A DNA stretch of 64,000 nucleotides from Desulfobacterales bacterium (GTDB lineage Bacteria > Desulfobacterota > Desulfobulbia > Desulfobulbales > BM004). The notes beneath the pieces are model-generated. The model searched no databases and was not told where the DNA came from. It saw nothing but the letters and a program-made list of their open reading frames with translations. Shown piece after piece: positions 31,583-43,927 of this stretch. Location: the NCBI GenBank assembly GCA_021647905.1, contig JAKITW010000001.1, positions 30,052 through 94,051 of the forward strand, read 5' to 3'. Positions within the stretch are counted from its first letter, which is position 1. The number at the start of each line of letters is the position of its first letter. The translations under genes were made by a program, and so were the position numbers.

Positions 31583-32346
31583 CAATACGCCCCGGGTTGA
31601 GATTTGCCTGAAGCACCACTGTTTTTCTGTCCGTACAGGGAGAGCAGCCTGGTTCCCATGATTTTGTTTCTGGCGAGCAAGGCGATGTTCTTGACCAGCA
31701 TCGGCTGGTCCGGGTTAATCCGGCCGGCCCTTTCAAAATAATCGATCGCCACCCCGTAAAGGCCGAGTTCAGTGAGGGCCACGCCGTAATTGATCAACGG
31801 TTCCGCTGCACCCGGGGCAAGGCGGATGGCCTGTTCGAGGTAGGACAACCCCTGCCAGTATTGCCGGTCCAGAATATAATAGGCCGCGATATTGTTGAGC
31901 AGGGTTGCCCGCTGTTCAGGGGTGAGATCGCTGTCCGCCAGTTTGTCCCGCCACTGGTCGCGTGTTTCCCGGGTCACTGGATTGACGGCCCTGGTTGTCC
32001 CGGATTGCCCGGTCGCGACCTGCCGCGGACCGGCCGGGGCGGCGGCGGGTTCCACCGGCGCGGCCGGAGTCGGATGTCTGCCCGGTTTCAGCAGTGAGGA
32101 AAAATCAGTGATCAAGACGAACAGAACCAGGCCGGCAACAGCGCTGCAAAGGATGGCCCACAGAACCAGCCGCCGCCGGCCCGGGCCTCTCCGGCCGGGG
32201 GCCGGCGCGGCCGGCTCTCGATGCTGCGACTCTTCATTTTCCCGGATTCGCTCCAGCGTGTCAAACAGTTTGCTCAAATTAATTTCCGTTGTTGGAAGGT
32301 TAGCGGCTCGCGAGGCCGAACTCTGCTGGATGCTGTCCGCACCCAT
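31582..32346 (-). CDS. Bitopic TPR protein at the head of the pilus operon (MshN-like)
   Basis: 254 aa from ATG 32346; the open frame reaches 32403 only from a TTG next to repeat R3. It has a cytoplasmic N terminus, one membrane segment (LVLWAILCSAVAGLVLFVLI), a Pro/Ala-rich periplasmic linker and C-terminal tetratricopeptide repeats (TLLNNIAAYYILDRQYWQGLSYLEQAI, EPLINYGVALTELGLYGVAIDYFERA). MshN of Vibrio has this plan. Its stop overlaps the PilM-like start by one base. Confidence 0.72.
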   Translation of the reverse strand: MGADSIQQSSASRAANLPTTEINLSKLFDTLERIRENEESQHREPAAPAPGRRGPGRRRLVLWAILCSAVAGLVLFVLITDFSSLLKPGRHPTPAAPVEPAAAPAGPRQVATGQSGTTRAVNPVTRETRDQWRDKLADSDLTPEQRATLLNNIAAYYILDRQYWQGLSYLEQAIRLAPGAAEPLINYGVALTELGLYGVAIDYFERAGRINPDQPMLVKNIALLARNKIMGTRLLSLYGQKNSGASGKSQPGAY

Positions 32347-32423
32347 TTGAAAAAGTGTGCCGCCAAAAAAACTTTTTTCAAGGGGATCAGGGAGTTGAAA
32401 CAATAACCGTCATGCCAATAAAG

Positions 32424-32567
32424 TAAGATTTCGGTAAACCCCGTACGTTTGAGGTTGGACCGGGAAAGGGGTTTTCTTATAGCGAACGGTGTAGCGGACC
32501 CTGAGCCGCAGCCGTGACGGCAAAAGCGGAATTTGAAACAACTTCGGCATGATATGCTTATGGATTC
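32424..32567 (-). repeat. Dispersed repeat R3, copy B (inverted relative to copy A)
   Basis: Reverse complement matches 22580-22725 at about 95% (differences at roughly seven sites). It fills the gap between the histidine kinase stop and the start of the pilus operon. With copy A it forms an inverted pair enclosing the entire operon. Confidence 0.85.
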
Positions 32568-32573
32568 CGACCC

Positions 32574-34502
32574 TTATTTATTTTTCTTAAGGATCTGGGC
32601 GATCTTGCCGGACAGGTCCCGCAGGTTGAACGGTTTCTGGATATGCCCGTCCGCGCCCTGGTCCAGTATTTCCCTGACCGTGTTGTTGATTGCATCGTAT
32701 CCCGATGCAATAAGGACCAGGAGGTCGGGCTTGATCTCCTTTAATCTGGAATAGGTCTCTTTTCCGTCCATCACCGGCATGTTGAGATCAAGGATCACCA
32801 GATCAACGCTGTCACGGTTTTCAGACAGTATCTGCACGGCCTCCTCGCCGTTTGTCGCAATCAGCGTGGTGCAGCCGAGAAACTGGAGATGCTCCGACAG
32901 CATGGTGGTGATAAAGGGTTCGTCATCCACTATCATGATCGTGGCTTTTCCGGCAAAGCGCTCCGGCGCCGGCCGGCCGTCTTCTCCCGAAATAACCTTG
33001 GAAACCGGCAGAAATACGCTGAAACGGGTCCCCTTGCCGGGCGTACTGTCAACAAGGCAGAACCCCTTGTGGCTTTTGACAACCCCGTAGACCATGGCCA
33101 GTCCCAGGCCGGTGCCCTTGCCGACCTCCTTGGTGGTAAAGAAGGGCTCGAAAATTCTTGGCAGCACATCTTCCGCGATTCCCGTGCCTTGATCCATCAC
33201 CGTAAGCTTGACATAATCGCCGGGTTTTGCCTCGGTGTGTGTCTTGCAGAAGGCCGCGTCCAGGACCACTTTTTCGGTTTTTATGGCGAGTTCGCCGCCC
33301 TCGGGCATGGCATCCCTGGCGTTCATGCAGAGGTTCATCACGACCTGTTCCAACTGGGCCGGGTCGCTCAGAACAGGGGGAAGTGATTTGCTGAGATCGA
33401 GTTTGATGGTGATCCGTTTGTTGATGGTGTTTTTGAGCAGTACGACAACATTGTTCACGTTGTCGTTTATATTAACCGGCCGGTGCGCCAATATTTCCCG
33501 GCGGGCAAAGGCCAGCAGTTGCTTGGTCAGGTCGGCGGCCCGGAAGCCGGCCTTTTCAATGGTTTCAAAGGTCTTGTATTCCTTGTCTTCCGGGTTGCGT
33601 TTTCTTTTGAGCAGGGCGATGTGGCCGAGGATGCCGCAGAGGATGTTGTTGAAGTCATGGGCGATACCCCCGGCCAGGGTGCCCAGGGCGGTGAGTTTTT
33701 CCGCCTCAAAGAGCTGGCGCTGGGTCTTTTCCATCTCCTCTATCTGGAGCTGGATCATCTTTTCCTTCCTGGCCAGCGAGAGACTCATATCATTGAAGGT
33801 CTGGATCAGCTTGCCGAATTCCGCCGGGGCGTGATACCGGGCCTGGTAGCCAAGCTCTCCCCGGGCGATCTTGTTGGTTGCGGTCAGGAGTTCCTGGATC
33901 GGTTTGGTGATGTGCCCGGTCAGGTAGATGGCAATGGCAAAGGCGACCATAAAGGTAAGCAGGAGGGTGAGGGCCAGGGTGTTGTATGACCGAGAGATAT
34001 GCTGCATGGCATACTCGGACTTTTTCTGGATGTTTGCCGCGGAGGCGATGATCATCCCCTGGACCTTCTTGAGGATGGTTTCGCTCAGATCGAAAACCTT
34101 TTTCTGGAGTTCGGCCCGGTAATTTGTTTCCACCGCAGTGGTGATCAGGTGGCTGAGCTGTTCCTCATAATCCTGGATAAGGGCCTCCGTGTGGTCGAGT
34201 TCTTCCTGCACCGAAGGGTTGTGGTGGCAGCTGTGACACCTTTTGACCGTGGCGTCGATTTCATTGGCATTGGTCAGGATGTCGTCGAGATTGTCTGAAA
34301 AGATCTCAGGGGAGGAAAAGGTATATGTCTGGATCCGCTGAAACCTGAAACTAAGTTCCTGGCGGATATCCTCGATCTCGTGCAGACTCAGGAGATCGCG
34401 GAGATTTGAGATGGTGGTGATGAAATTGTACAGGCTGACGCTCGCACCCAGGGAAAAAAGGGTGAAGATCAAGGCGAATGATATGATGACGCGTTTTTTC
34501 AC
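32574..34502 (-). CDS. Hybrid sensor histidine kinase with CxxCH-containing periplasmic domain
   Basis: 642 aa, GTG start overlapping the upstream gene's stop (GTGA). First membrane segment about 5-28, periplasmic helical domain about 29-170 carrying C-H-S-C-H-H (Cys89, Cys92, His93), second membrane segment about 174-196, HAMP about 197-250, coiled coil, HisKA with phospho-His282 in [17 protein letters not shown], HATPase with [16 protein letters not shown], and a C-terminal receiver ([19 protein letters not shown]). CxxCH is the covalent haem c attachment motif, so the domain may sense redox state, O2 or NO. It lacks a separate output domain, so it probably signals by phosphorelay. Confidence 0.92.
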   Translation of the reverse strand: MKKRVIISFALIFTLFSLGASVSLYNFITTISNLRDLLSLHEIEDIRQELSFRFQRIQTYTFSSPEIFSDNLDDILTNANEIDATVKRCHSCHHNPSVQEELDHTEALIQDYEEQLSHLITTAVETNYRAELQKKVFDLSETILKKVQGMIIASAANIQKKSEYAMQHISRSYNTLALTLLLTFMVAFAIAIYLTGHITKPIQELLTATNKIARGELGYQARYHAPAEFGKLIQTFNDMSLSLARKEKMIQLQIEEMEKTQRQLFEAEKLTALGTLAGGIAHDFNNILCGILGHIALLKRKRNPEDKEYKTFETIEKAGFRAADLTKQLLAFARREILAHRPVNINDNVNNVVVLLKNTINKRITIKLDLSKSLPPVLSDPAQLEQVVMNLCMNARDAMPEGGELAIKTEKVVLDAAFCKTHTEAKPGDYVKLTVMDQGTGIAEDVLPRIFEPFFTTKEVGKGTGLGLAMVYGVVKSHKGFCLVDSTPGKGTRFSVFLPVSKVISGEDGRPAPERFAGKATIMIVDDEPFITTMLSEHLQFLGCTTLIATNGEEAVQILSENRDSVDLVILDLNMPVMDGKETYSRLKEIKPDLLVLIASGYDAINNTVREILDQGADGHIQKPFNLRDLSGKIAQILKKNK

Positions 34503-35410
34503 TGATTCTTGTAGTGGTATTCTTTGAGTTGCAGCCCGGCCTCTTCGGCCAGATCAAAAACAGGCTGATAATCATCTTTGCCGGTTTTCACGAAACGGAC
34601 CGCGCCGAGAGACTTGAGCACAGAGACGCCGGCCGGGTCTTGATCCAGGTTCAGCAGGGCCGCCTTGAGCCGCTCTTTCAGATCCTGCTTCATGTCGGCC
34701 CGGACACAGAGGCCGTTGGAAGGGACCCTGATCGAGGTTGCCAGGATAACCAGATCCTTTGCCACCCGCGGATCAGACTGCTTGGTACGCTCATATATGG
34801 TGTTCTTGGCAGCCCCGACATCCGCCTCGCCGGCAAGCACCGCCTTGATCGAGGCATCATGGCTGCCGGTGAAGAAATAATCCTTGAAGTAGGAGGTGAA
34901 ATCATTGATTCCATCCCGTTTAAGATAGGCGATGGGAAAGACGAAACCGGCGGTGGTGGCCCTTTCAACCAGGGCCAGGGTCTTGTTTTTCATGTCGGCA
35001 ACATTTTTAATGCCGCTGTCCTTCCTGACAAAAATATATCCGCAGTAGGTGGAGGTCCCGTCCAGGTTCACCGGTCTGGCAAGGGGCTCCACCTTGAGTT
35101 GCGAAATGGCAAGGGCCCCGGTGAATGAACCCAGGAAGGCGCCGTCCACCCGGTGGTCGATAAACCTTTGAATAATGTTGCCATAGCGGCTGAGGATGGT
35201 CAATTGCACCTTGACCCCGATTTTTTTGGTGAGATAGGCGGCCAGCGGTTCAAAACGCCGCTTCTGTTTAAAGACGTTCATCTCCGGGAGGAGGCCGATA
35301 ACGATCTTTTCCCCGGCCCGGGGTTGGGCCGGAAACGAGAGGAACAGGAGCAGGGCGCCCAGTACCAGAGATATCCAGCGCAGCTGTTTTGAAAGTATAT
35401 TGAGAGACAT
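34499..35410 (-). CDS. PhnD-like periplasmic substrate-binding protein coupled to the sensor kinase
   Basis: 303-aa exported protein of the phosphate/phosphite/phosphonate-binding PhnD superfamily. Signal peptide (WISLVLGALLLFLSFPAQPRA), then IVIGLLPEMNVFKQKRRFEPLAAYL, DGAFLGSFTGALAIS, TYCGYIFVRKDSGI, DMKNKTLALVERATTAGFVFP and FTGSHDASIKAVLAGEADVGA. No permease or ATPase gene follows. Instead its stop overlaps the start of the hybrid kinase, so it most likely acts as a periplasmic ligand-binding co-sensor, as in several PBP-kinase pairs. Ligand not predictable. Confidence 0.88.
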   Translation of the reverse strand: MSLNILSKQLRWISLVLGALLLFLSFPAQPRAGEKIVIGLLPEMNVFKQKRRFEPLAAYLTKKIGVKVQLTILSRYGNIIQRFIDHRVDGAFLGSFTGALAISQLKVEPLARPVNLDGTSTYCGYIFVRKDSGIKNVADMKNKTLALVERATTAGFVFPIAYLKRDGINDFTSYFKDYFFTGSHDASIKAVLAGEADVGAAKNTIYERTKQSDPRVAKDLVILATSIRVPSNGLCVRADMKQDLKERLKAALLNLDQDPAGVSVLKSLGAVRFVKTGKDDYQPVFDLAEEAGLQLKEYHYKNQ

Positions 35411-35799
35411 AATTTTCTCCTCTGGATGAAGTGACCGGAAAACGCCTCTTGGCGGCGGTCCGAGTCGGATTCTATTCGCTTACCCTGCTGATAACCGCCT
35501 GTCAAGTAAATCCGCCCGGCCCTGCCCAGGGGGGGGAAATCTTTAGTAACCGTTCACCAGAGGCTACAAATTTACGGAATCCACCGGCCGGTAAGCGTTT
35601 ACCAGTGCCACGGATTCGTGCAAGCAGGCCGGCGAATCCATAGTATGCCTATGTGAGCCGGCCTGATCGTGCGAAGATGGGGTGCTGGTGAACGCTTACA
35701 ATCTTTAATCTTGACGCCTGGCGGTCGAGCTTGTAGAAAACCAACTGGCCGGGTACGCACCGCATTCACTATATATTGGAAAGGGAGGCAGTACAAGCC
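35411..35799. other. Intergenic region carrying MITE copy 3
   Basis: 389 bp between divergent phnD-like and membrane-protein genes. Apart from the MITE (35546-35699) I see no gene or hairpin-terminator. The insertion splits the shared promoter region. Confidence 0.6.
35546..35699 (+). mobile_element. IS66-like MITE, copy 3 (154 bp)
   Basis: Ends GTAACCGTTCACCAG and CTGGTGAACGCTTAC. The perfect 8-bp target duplication AATCTTTA lies at 35538-35545 and 35700-35707. Length identical to copies 1 and 2. Confidence 0.92.
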
Positions 35800-36210
35800 A
35801 TGTTGCCGCAGAACCACTTGTTCATATCCACCCTGACCATTGCCCCGGTGGCCGTTGTCTATGCCGGCAGGGCCGAGGATATTCTGCTCTGGGTCCTGGT
35901 CGGCGGCATGGTCTCCATGGCCATGGATCTGGATGTCATTATTCTGGTCTTTCTCCGTTCCCGCGGAGAAAAGCGTTTGCAGCCCTACCGTAATCCGGTG
36001 CTCATCTTCAGGGAGTTCGACCAATTCATGACCGTGCTCAAGGAAACCGGGGTCCGGGATACCGTGCTCAAGACGCACTTCATGACCGCGGCGGTGGTCC
36101 CGCCGATCTTCTATTTCCTCTGGCCCTCCGTTGTTGTTCCCGTGGCCCTCGGGGTTATCTCCCACCTGTTGGGCGACCTTGCCGACATCAACCGGTCGGC
36201 AAAGGACTGA
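35800..36210 (+). CDS. Small multi-pass membrane protein of unknown function
   Basis: 136 aa from ATG 35800, preceded by GGGAGG; a TTG at 35776 is less likely. About three to four membrane segments (FISTLTIAPVAVVYAG, ILLWVLVGGMVSMAM, AAVVPPIFYFLWPSVVVPVALGVI) are interrupted by a charged loop (RSRGEKRLQPYRN). Conserved-looking polar residues in membrane context (MDLDVI, KTHFMT, SHLLGDLAD) faintly recall membrane metal-dependent hydrolases of the YdjM type, but I would not assign this. It converges with ureG. Confidence 0.6.
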   Translation: MLPQNHLFISTLTIAPVAVVYAGRAEDILLWVLVGGMVSMAMDLDVIILVFLRSRGEKRLQPYRNPVLIFREFDQFMTVLKETGVRDTVLKTHFMTAAVVPPIFYFLWPSVVVPVALGVISHLLGDLADINRSAKD

Positions 36211-36288
36211 GGACCTTTTTTTCAGGCACAAGGCGGCAGGCGCATCTCATCGCTCTGTTGTGGTAGATCGCCGGCCGGAAATGCGGGT

Positions 36289-36915
36289 TCAGGGCATCGC
36301 CAGCATGCCTTGCCGCTCGATAAAGGCAAGGATTTCGTCCACGCCCTGGCCGGTTTTCATGTTGGCAAAGACAAAGGGTTTGGCGTTGCGCATCTTTCTG
36401 GCGTCATTGTCCATCACGGTCAACGATGCGCCCACCATCGGGGCCAGGTCAATCTTGTTGATCACCAGCAGGTCGGAGCGGGTGATGCCCGGGCCGCCCT
36501 TGCGCGGTATTTTGTCACCAGCGGCCACATCAATGACATAGATCGCCAGATCGGCCAGTTCCGGGCTGAAGGTGGCGCTCAGGTTGTCGCCGCCGCTCTC
36601 GATGAAGATAATGTCCAGGCCGGGGAAACGGTGGATAAAGTCGTCCACCGCGGCAAGGTTCATCGACGCGTCCTCCCTGATGGCCGTATGCGGACAGCCG
36701 CCGGTTTCAACGCCCATGATCCGCTCGGCGGGCAGGGCCTCGCTCCGGGTGAGAAACTCGGCATCCTCGCGGGTGTAGATATCGTTGGTGACCACGGCTA
36801 TCTGGTAGCGGTCGCGCATCTTGCGGCACAGGACATCTATAAGAGCGGTTTTACCGGAGCCCACCGGGCCGCCGATGCCGAGGCGCAGCGGCGACGGTTT
36901 TTTTTCTGCTGTCAT
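36289..36915 (-). CDS. ureG: Urease accessory GTPase UreG
   Basis: 208 aa from ATG 36915, with AAGGA properly spaced; the open frame's TTG at 36930 lies on that ribosome site. SIMIBI-class GTPase that delivers nickel to apo-urease with UreF, UreD and UreE. P-loop [12 protein letters not shown], the nickel-binding C-P-H in [17 protein letters not shown], the switch [19 protein letters not shown], and the guanine specificity NKIDLAP are all present. Last gene of the urea operon. Confidence 0.97.
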   Translation of the reverse strand: MTAEKKPSPLRLGIGGPVGSGKTALIDVLCRKMRDRYQIAVVTNDIYTREDAEFLTRSEALPAERIMGVETGGCPHTAIREDASMNLAAVDDFIHRFPGLDIIFIESGGDNLSATFSPELADLAIYVIDVAAGDKIPRKGGPGITRSDLLVINKIDLAPMVGASLTVMDNDARKMRNAKPFVFANMKTGQGVDEILAFIERQGMLAMP

Positions 36916-36948
36916 CACTTTTCCTTGCAAGAGTTCAGGGGTAAGAGT

Positions 36949-37623
36949 TCAGGATCGATACAAGCGGGTGTACTGGTTTTCGTGCAGGCTGCAGGCCAGG
37001 GCCAGGGCCGGGTTTGCCGAGCCGATCTCCGCATCCTCGATGTTCAGGCCCTGGTCAACGGTTTCCGCAATATCCGCGCTGAGTCGCAGGAGAAGACCCT
37101 GGCCCTCTGTCTGGCCCAGGGGGATGATTTTGATTCCGGCCAGAATCTGGTTCTCCAGCCAGGCCCAGGCATAGCCCAGGGCGGCATCCCGCAGGGTGAT
37201 ATCCCAACGTACCGCGGCAAGGGCAAACCCGGCCAGTTGGCTGCGGCGCAAGGACTGTCCGAAGCGTCTGGCCCCGGCAACCCCGAGACCTTGCAGTAAG
37301 GTGGCCAGGGCCCGGCCCCGGGTATGTTCTTCCCGGCGTAATTCAGCTGTCTCGCGGCAGGCAAGGAGCATGGCGCACCATTGTTCCAGTTCCTGCTGCT
37401 GCTCGTTTTCTATCGCCCTATACATCCGGCCTAAAATCGCAATATCGACAAAGGCCAGTGACTGCCCGGCCAGGTCGGCGAGCCAGGCGCCCAGGGAAGG
37501 GCCGTCATCTATCCAGCCCGCCTCCACCGCCCATTCCAATCCTTGTGAATAGCTGAACGCGCCGGTGGGCAGGGTCGGGCTGACAAGGTGCAGCAACCGC
37601 AGCAAGGAATTGTCCCTATTCAT
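36949..37623 (-). CDS. ureF: Urease accessory protein UreF
   Basis: 224 aa from ATG 37623, overlapping the end of ureE by 8 bp (an ATG at 37647 is also possible). All-helical scaffold that binds UreD and UreG in the activation complex. Typical parts are LLHLVSPTLPTGAFSYSQGLEWAVEAGW near the start and AALGYAWAWLENQILAGIKIIPLGQTEGQ towards the end. Confidence 0.95.
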   Translation of the reverse strand: MNRDNSLLRLLHLVSPTLPTGAFSYSQGLEWAVEAGWIDDGPSLGAWLADLAGQSLAFVDIAILGRMYRAIENEQQQELEQWCAMLLACRETAELRREEHTRGRALATLLQGLGVAGARRFGQSLRRSQLAGFALAAVRWDITLRDAALGYAWAWLENQILAGIKIIPLGQTEGQGLLLRLSADIAETVDQGLNIEDAEIGSANPALALACSLHENQYTRLYRS

Positions 37624-38059
37624 GGCGGTGTCCGTGCCCCTTGCCATAGGCCCCGGTTTCCGGTTCCAGGGGGGCCTGTTCCTTTTCCGGCCGCAGGCCC
37701 ATGCCCCGGATCATCTCATCGAGTACATGGTCATGCAGGTAGCGGACCCGGCGTTGGCCGATTTCCAGATCCACATGGCGGTTGCCGAGATGATAGCAGA
37801 TACGCGCCAGCAGCAGGGGGTCGTTGGAGCGGACCGTGGATACCGTTTCCACTGCCGCCCTGATCCGGACCACATGGCCGTTGTCCGTGGCCAGGCAGTC
37901 GCCGTCGCGCAGGATAACCCCGCGTTCGAGAAAGAGTCCGGCCTCCTCGCCATTGTCAAGCTGGACCCGCAACCGGCTTCGGGTGCGCTGCGACCAGGGC
38001 AGGGTGAGGGTGGTCGCGGGCTCATGGCAACCAATAATTTTTCGGGTTAGACAGAGCAT
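37616..38059 (-). CDS. ureE: Urease accessory nickel chaperone UreE
   Basis: 147 aa. An N-terminal peptide-binding domain (RTRSRLRVQLDNGEEAGLFLERGVILRDGD) and a metal-binding domain (YHLGNRHVDLEIGQRRVRYLHDHVLDEMIRGMG) with the key His of RYLHDHV. Ends in a short His-rich tail, GHGHRHE, that can bind extra nickel. Start is one base after the ureC stop. Confidence 0.96.
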   Translation of the reverse strand: MLCLTRKIIGCHEPATTLTLPWSQRTRSRLRVQLDNGEEAGLFLERGVILRDGDCLATDNGHVVRIRAAVETVSTVRSNDPLLLARICYHLGNRHVDLEIGQRRVRYLHDHVLDEMIRGMGLRPEKEQAPLEPETGAYGKGHGHRHE

Positions 38060-38060
38060 C

Positions 38061-39760
<1,700 letters not shown>

Positions 39761-39764
<4 letters not shown>

Positions 39765-40078
39765 CGCGTCTCCTCCAGTTGACCCATGATCGCGCCGTTA
39801 AAGCCGTATACCTTGCGGTCGCCCGCATAGGCGACAAGCTCCACCTCGCGGCTCTGGCCGGGCTCGAAGCGAACCGCGGTCCCGGCGGCGATGTTGAGGC
39901 GGAAGCCACGGGTCTTGTCCCGGTCGAAAAGCAGGGCCGGGTTGGTCTCGAAGAAGTGGTAATGGGAGCCGACCTGGATGGGACGGTCGCCGCTGTTGGC
40001 GATGTCGATCCTGATGCAGGTGCGACCTTGATTGATTTCAATTTCTCCTGCCGGGGTGATGATTTCACCTGGTATCAT
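39761..40078 (-). CDS. ureB: Urease beta subunit UreB
   Basis: 105-aa structural subunit. Characteristic [16 protein letters not shown] start, [20 protein letters not shown] and [23 protein letters not shown]. Separate gamma, beta and alpha genes, as in most bacteria. Starts 11 bp after ureA. Confidence 0.98.
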
Positions 40079-40089
40079 GGTAAGCCTCG

Positions 40090-40392
40090 CTATAGGATAG
40101 GATTATGGACAGTAACCAACTTGGTGCCGTCGGGGAAGGTGGCCTCCACCTGCACCTCATCCACCATTTCGGCGACCCCCGCCATGACATCTTCACGGCC
40201 AAGCAGGGTGCGTCCGTAATCCATGAGTTCGGCCACTGACCTGCCGTCCCGCGCCCCTTCCAGGATGGCGGCGCTGATAAAGGCCACTGCTTCGGGATAG
40301 TTGAGCTTCAGGCCGCGCTCTTTACGCCGCTCGGCAACAAGCCCGGCCGTGAACAGCAGCAGTTTATCCTTTTCTCTTGGTGTCAGTTCCAT
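40090..40392 (-). CDS. ureA: Urease gamma subunit UreA
   Basis: 100 aa from ATG 40392 ([17 protein letters not shown]), preceded by AGGGGG; an upstream extension to 40431 lacks family similarity. Contains [21 protein letters not shown] and [31 protein letters not shown]. Full length. Confidence 0.98.
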   Translation of the reverse strand: MELTPREKDKLLLFTAGLVAERRKERGLKLNYPEAVAFISAAILEGARDGRSVAELMDYGRTLLGREDVMAGVAEMVDEVQVEATFPDGTKLVTVHNPIL

Positions 40393-40464
40393 GGGTATTC
40401 CCCCTGTAATGCGTGCGAAGGATGGCCGCACTTTTTTTGTAAATGCTCATCTCAGGTACCTGGT

Positions 40465-41307
40465 TCAAGTTGCCCAGATGCGCGGCGCACAGGCGTTTCT
40501 TCCGGCGAGTTCCGGCCGCAGCAAGGTCCAGATTTCCGTGAACAGGGTCTGGGCCGCAAAGGTTGACCGGCCAAGGTATCTGGCCACCAGCAAGTCGTCA
40601 ACCAGGGTCACCCCGTACAGGCCCTCTTTTCCCCGGGGCGCAAGACTGCGCACGGGCGCCAGCATATCCTCCTTGCCATTGGTGGCGACAAAGGTAGCGG
40701 TTACCGGAAAACCACGCAGCCCGGCGCATCGATCCAGGTCTTTTTCGCCTTCCACTCGAAGCCGGTCTATCAGCAGGGGACTCCTGTCGCGACGGATGAC
40801 CAGGCTTGTCAACAGCCTGCCGCCGGTAAAACGCCGGCCGTTAACCGGCAGGCCCAGACAGAGAATCTCCCAGCCGATGAATTTTGCCGTGGGCTCAAGA
40901 TCGATTCGGGTGCTGATCATTGCCTCGGCGCCGGGAAAGAGAATGTTGCCCTGGGGAAACCATTCGACCATTGCCCCGTTGTGCACGGTAATACATTGTT
41001 CCTGCACCGCCTTCCTGCCGGCGGAGCGGTAAAACCTGGTCGCTCCGGGCGTGGTGAGCAGGGCCGCGGTGCCCTGGCCGGCAAGGACATCGATTTCCAG
41101 CCGGTCGCCGCCGACCACCCCGCCGGGCGGATGGAGGATGCAGGTGTGGCAGACCCGGCCCTCGGGATAGAGGGGACGCTGGACAACAAGCGGGCCGCTG
41201 TGGCGGTTGCGGGCAAGAACGGTGCGCTCTTGCCTTGCGGTATATTCCAGTTCCAGGCGGGCGGTCCAGCCTTGGGGTTGTTCGCTGTCTGTTCCGGTCG
41301 CGGTCAT
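40465..41307 (-). CDS. ureD: Urease accessory protein UreD
   Basis: 280 aa, scaffold that binds apo-urease and recruits UreF-UreG for nickel insertion. Recognisable by ARLELEYTARQERTVLARNRHSGPLVVQRPLYPEG, CHTCILHPPGGVVGGDRLEID and LLTTPGATRFYRSAG. The stretch VEWFPQGNILFPGAEAMI is also conserved. It begins 2 bp after the urtE stop, linking the transport and enzyme halves into one transcription unit. Confidence 0.96.
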   Translation of the reverse strand: MTATGTDSEQPQGWTARLELEYTARQERTVLARNRHSGPLVVQRPLYPEGRVCHTCILHPPGGVVGGDRLEIDVLAGQGTAALLTTPGATRFYRSAGRKAVQEQCITVHNGAMVEWFPQGNILFPGAEAMISTRIDLEPTAKFIGWEILCLGLPVNGRRFTGGRLLTSLVIRRDRSPLLIDRLRVEGEKDLDRCAGLRGFPVTATFVATNGKEDMLAPVRSLAPRGKEGLYGVTLVDDLLVARYLGRSTFAAQTLFTEIWTLLRPELAGRNACAPRIWAT

Positions 41308-41309
41308 CT

Positions 41310-42005
41310 TTAGACGGTGAGATACTTGCGGATTAACTGGTCGTCAAGCACATCCATGGCTCCGGTCGCCATTGACCGGCCACGGTCCAGAATGGCAAAG
41401 CCGTCGGCCACGGCCCGGGCAAAGGGTAGTTTCTGTTCCACCAGCAGGACGGTTATGCCCATCTCGTTTTTCAGTTTGTTGATGATTTCACCGATCTCCT
41501 GCACGATATTGGGCTGGATGCCCTCGGTGGGTTCATCCAGGATCAGCAACGAGGGGTCCAGCACCAGGGCGCGACCGATGGCCAGCTGCTGCTGCTGGCC
41601 GCCGGACAGGTCACCGCCCCGCCGGCCCAGCATCTCTTTTAATACGGGAAAGAGATCAAAGACAAGGTCCGGCACTTTTTTTCTTTTGGTGCGTCCGGCG
41701 GCCAGGCCGATTTCCAGGTTTTCCCGCACGGTGAGCAGGGGGAAAATCTGACGCCCCTGGGGGACATAGCCGACGCCCAGACCGGCCCGCCGTTCCGCCG
41801 GCAGTCTGGTTATATCCTTGCCGGCAAGGGTGATCCGGCCGGAACGCACGGGCAGCAGTCCCATGATGGAATCGAGCAGGGTGGTCTTGCCCACGCCGTT
41901 TCTCCCCATCAGGCAGGTGCATTGCCCTTTAGGCGCGGCCAGGTCGATATCCCAGAGGGTGTGGCTCTCGCCGTAGTACTGGTTGAGTCGTTCGATCCGC
42001 AGCAT
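41310..42005 (-). CDS. urtE: Urea ABC transporter ATP-binding protein UrtE
   Basis: 231-aa ATPase of the LivF type. Walker A GRNGVGKTTLLDSIMG, Q-loop region YVPQGRQIFP, signature LSGGQQQQLAIGRAL, Walker B LLILDEPTEGIQPNIV. The LNQYYGESHTLWDIDL start and TEGIQP are typical of UrtE. Works with UrtD to drive the UrtBC channel. Confidence 0.97.
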   Translation of the reverse strand: MLRIERLNQYYGESHTLWDIDLAAPKGQCTCLMGRNGVGKTTLLDSIMGLLPVRSGRITLAGKDITRLPAERRAGLGVGYVPQGRQIFPLLTVRENLEIGLAAGRTKRKKVPDLVFDLFPVLKEMLGRRGGDLSGGQQQQLAIGRALVLDPSLLILDEPTEGIQPNIVQEIGEIINKLKNEMGITVLLVEQKLPFARAVADGFAILDRGRSMATGAMDVLDDQLIRKYLTV

Positions 42006-42008
42006 CTG

Positions 42009-42835
<827 letters not shown>

Positions 42836-42839
<4 letters not shown>

Positions 42840-43924
42840 CGGCTCACCTCTTTTTTTCGCAACAGCCCGGTCACTCCCCTGGGCAGGAGCAGGGTCACCA
42901 GGACAAACAGGGCGCCGAGAGCAAACAGCCAGGCATCCGGCATGGCGGCGGTAAGATAGCTTTTGGCGTAGTTGACCATCAGGGCCCCGGCCACTGCGCC
43001 GTACAGGGTTGCCCGGCCGCCCACCGCCACCCAGACCACGATCTCAATCGAGGCCAGCGGCGCAAATTCCCCGGGATTGATGATACCGACCTGGGGAACA
43101 TACAGGGCCCCGGCAATCCCGGCCAGCATGGCGGAAAAGGTGAAGATCCACAACTTGATATGTTCCACCCGAAAGCCGATGAACCGGGTCCGGTCCTCCT
43201 GGTCCCGGATTGCGGTGCACAGCTTGCCGAGCCGGGAGCGGGTGATGTACAGGCAGCTCAGGTATCCCGTGCCAAGGGCGATGGCCGAGGCAATGAACAG
43301 ACCGGCCCGGGTGGTATCGGCCTGCAGGGAAAACCCCAGGATATCCTTGAAGTCGGTCAGGCCGTTGTTGCCGCCGAACCCCATTTCATTACGGAAAAAG
43401 GCCAGGAGCAGGGCATAGGTCAGGGCCTGGGTTATGATCGACAGATAAACCCCGGTGACCCGGGAGCGGAAGGCCAGCCAGCCAAAGGCCAGGGCCAGCA
43501 GTCCCGGTACCAGCACCACCATGAGCATGGCGAACCAGAACCACTGCGAGCCCTGCCAGAACCAGGGCAGCTGCTGCCAGTTGAGAAAGACCATGAAGTC
43601 GGGCAGCACGGGATTGCCGTATACGCCGCGGCTGCCGATCTGTCGCATCAGGTACATGCCCATGGCATAGCCGCCCAGGGCAAAGAAGGCGCCGTGGCCG
43701 AGAGTGAGAATGCCGAGGTAGCCCCAGACCAGGTCCACGGCAATGGCCAGCAGCGCGTAGCAGAGGTACTTGCCGATCAGGGTCATGGTGTAGGTGGGGA
43801 TATGCAGCGCACTGGTCTCGGGTACCAGCAGATTGCATATTGGCACCACAATGGTTGCCAGGACCAGCAGGCCGAGCATCAATGCTCCGCCGCGGTCATC
43901 TCTGAGAAGTCTGAGAACGATCAT
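42836..43924 (-). CDS. urtC: Urea ABC transporter permease UrtC
   Basis: 362-aa LivM-type permease with about ten membrane segments. Typical stretches are LCYALLAIAVDLVWGYLGILTLGHGAFFALGGYAMGMYLM and KSYLTAAMPDAWLFALGALFVLVTLLLPRG. The long loop after the fourth segment (QIGSRGVYGNPVLPDFM) is usual for UrtC. Starts 3 bp from the urtB stop. Confidence 0.97.
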
Positions 43925-43927
43925 GAG

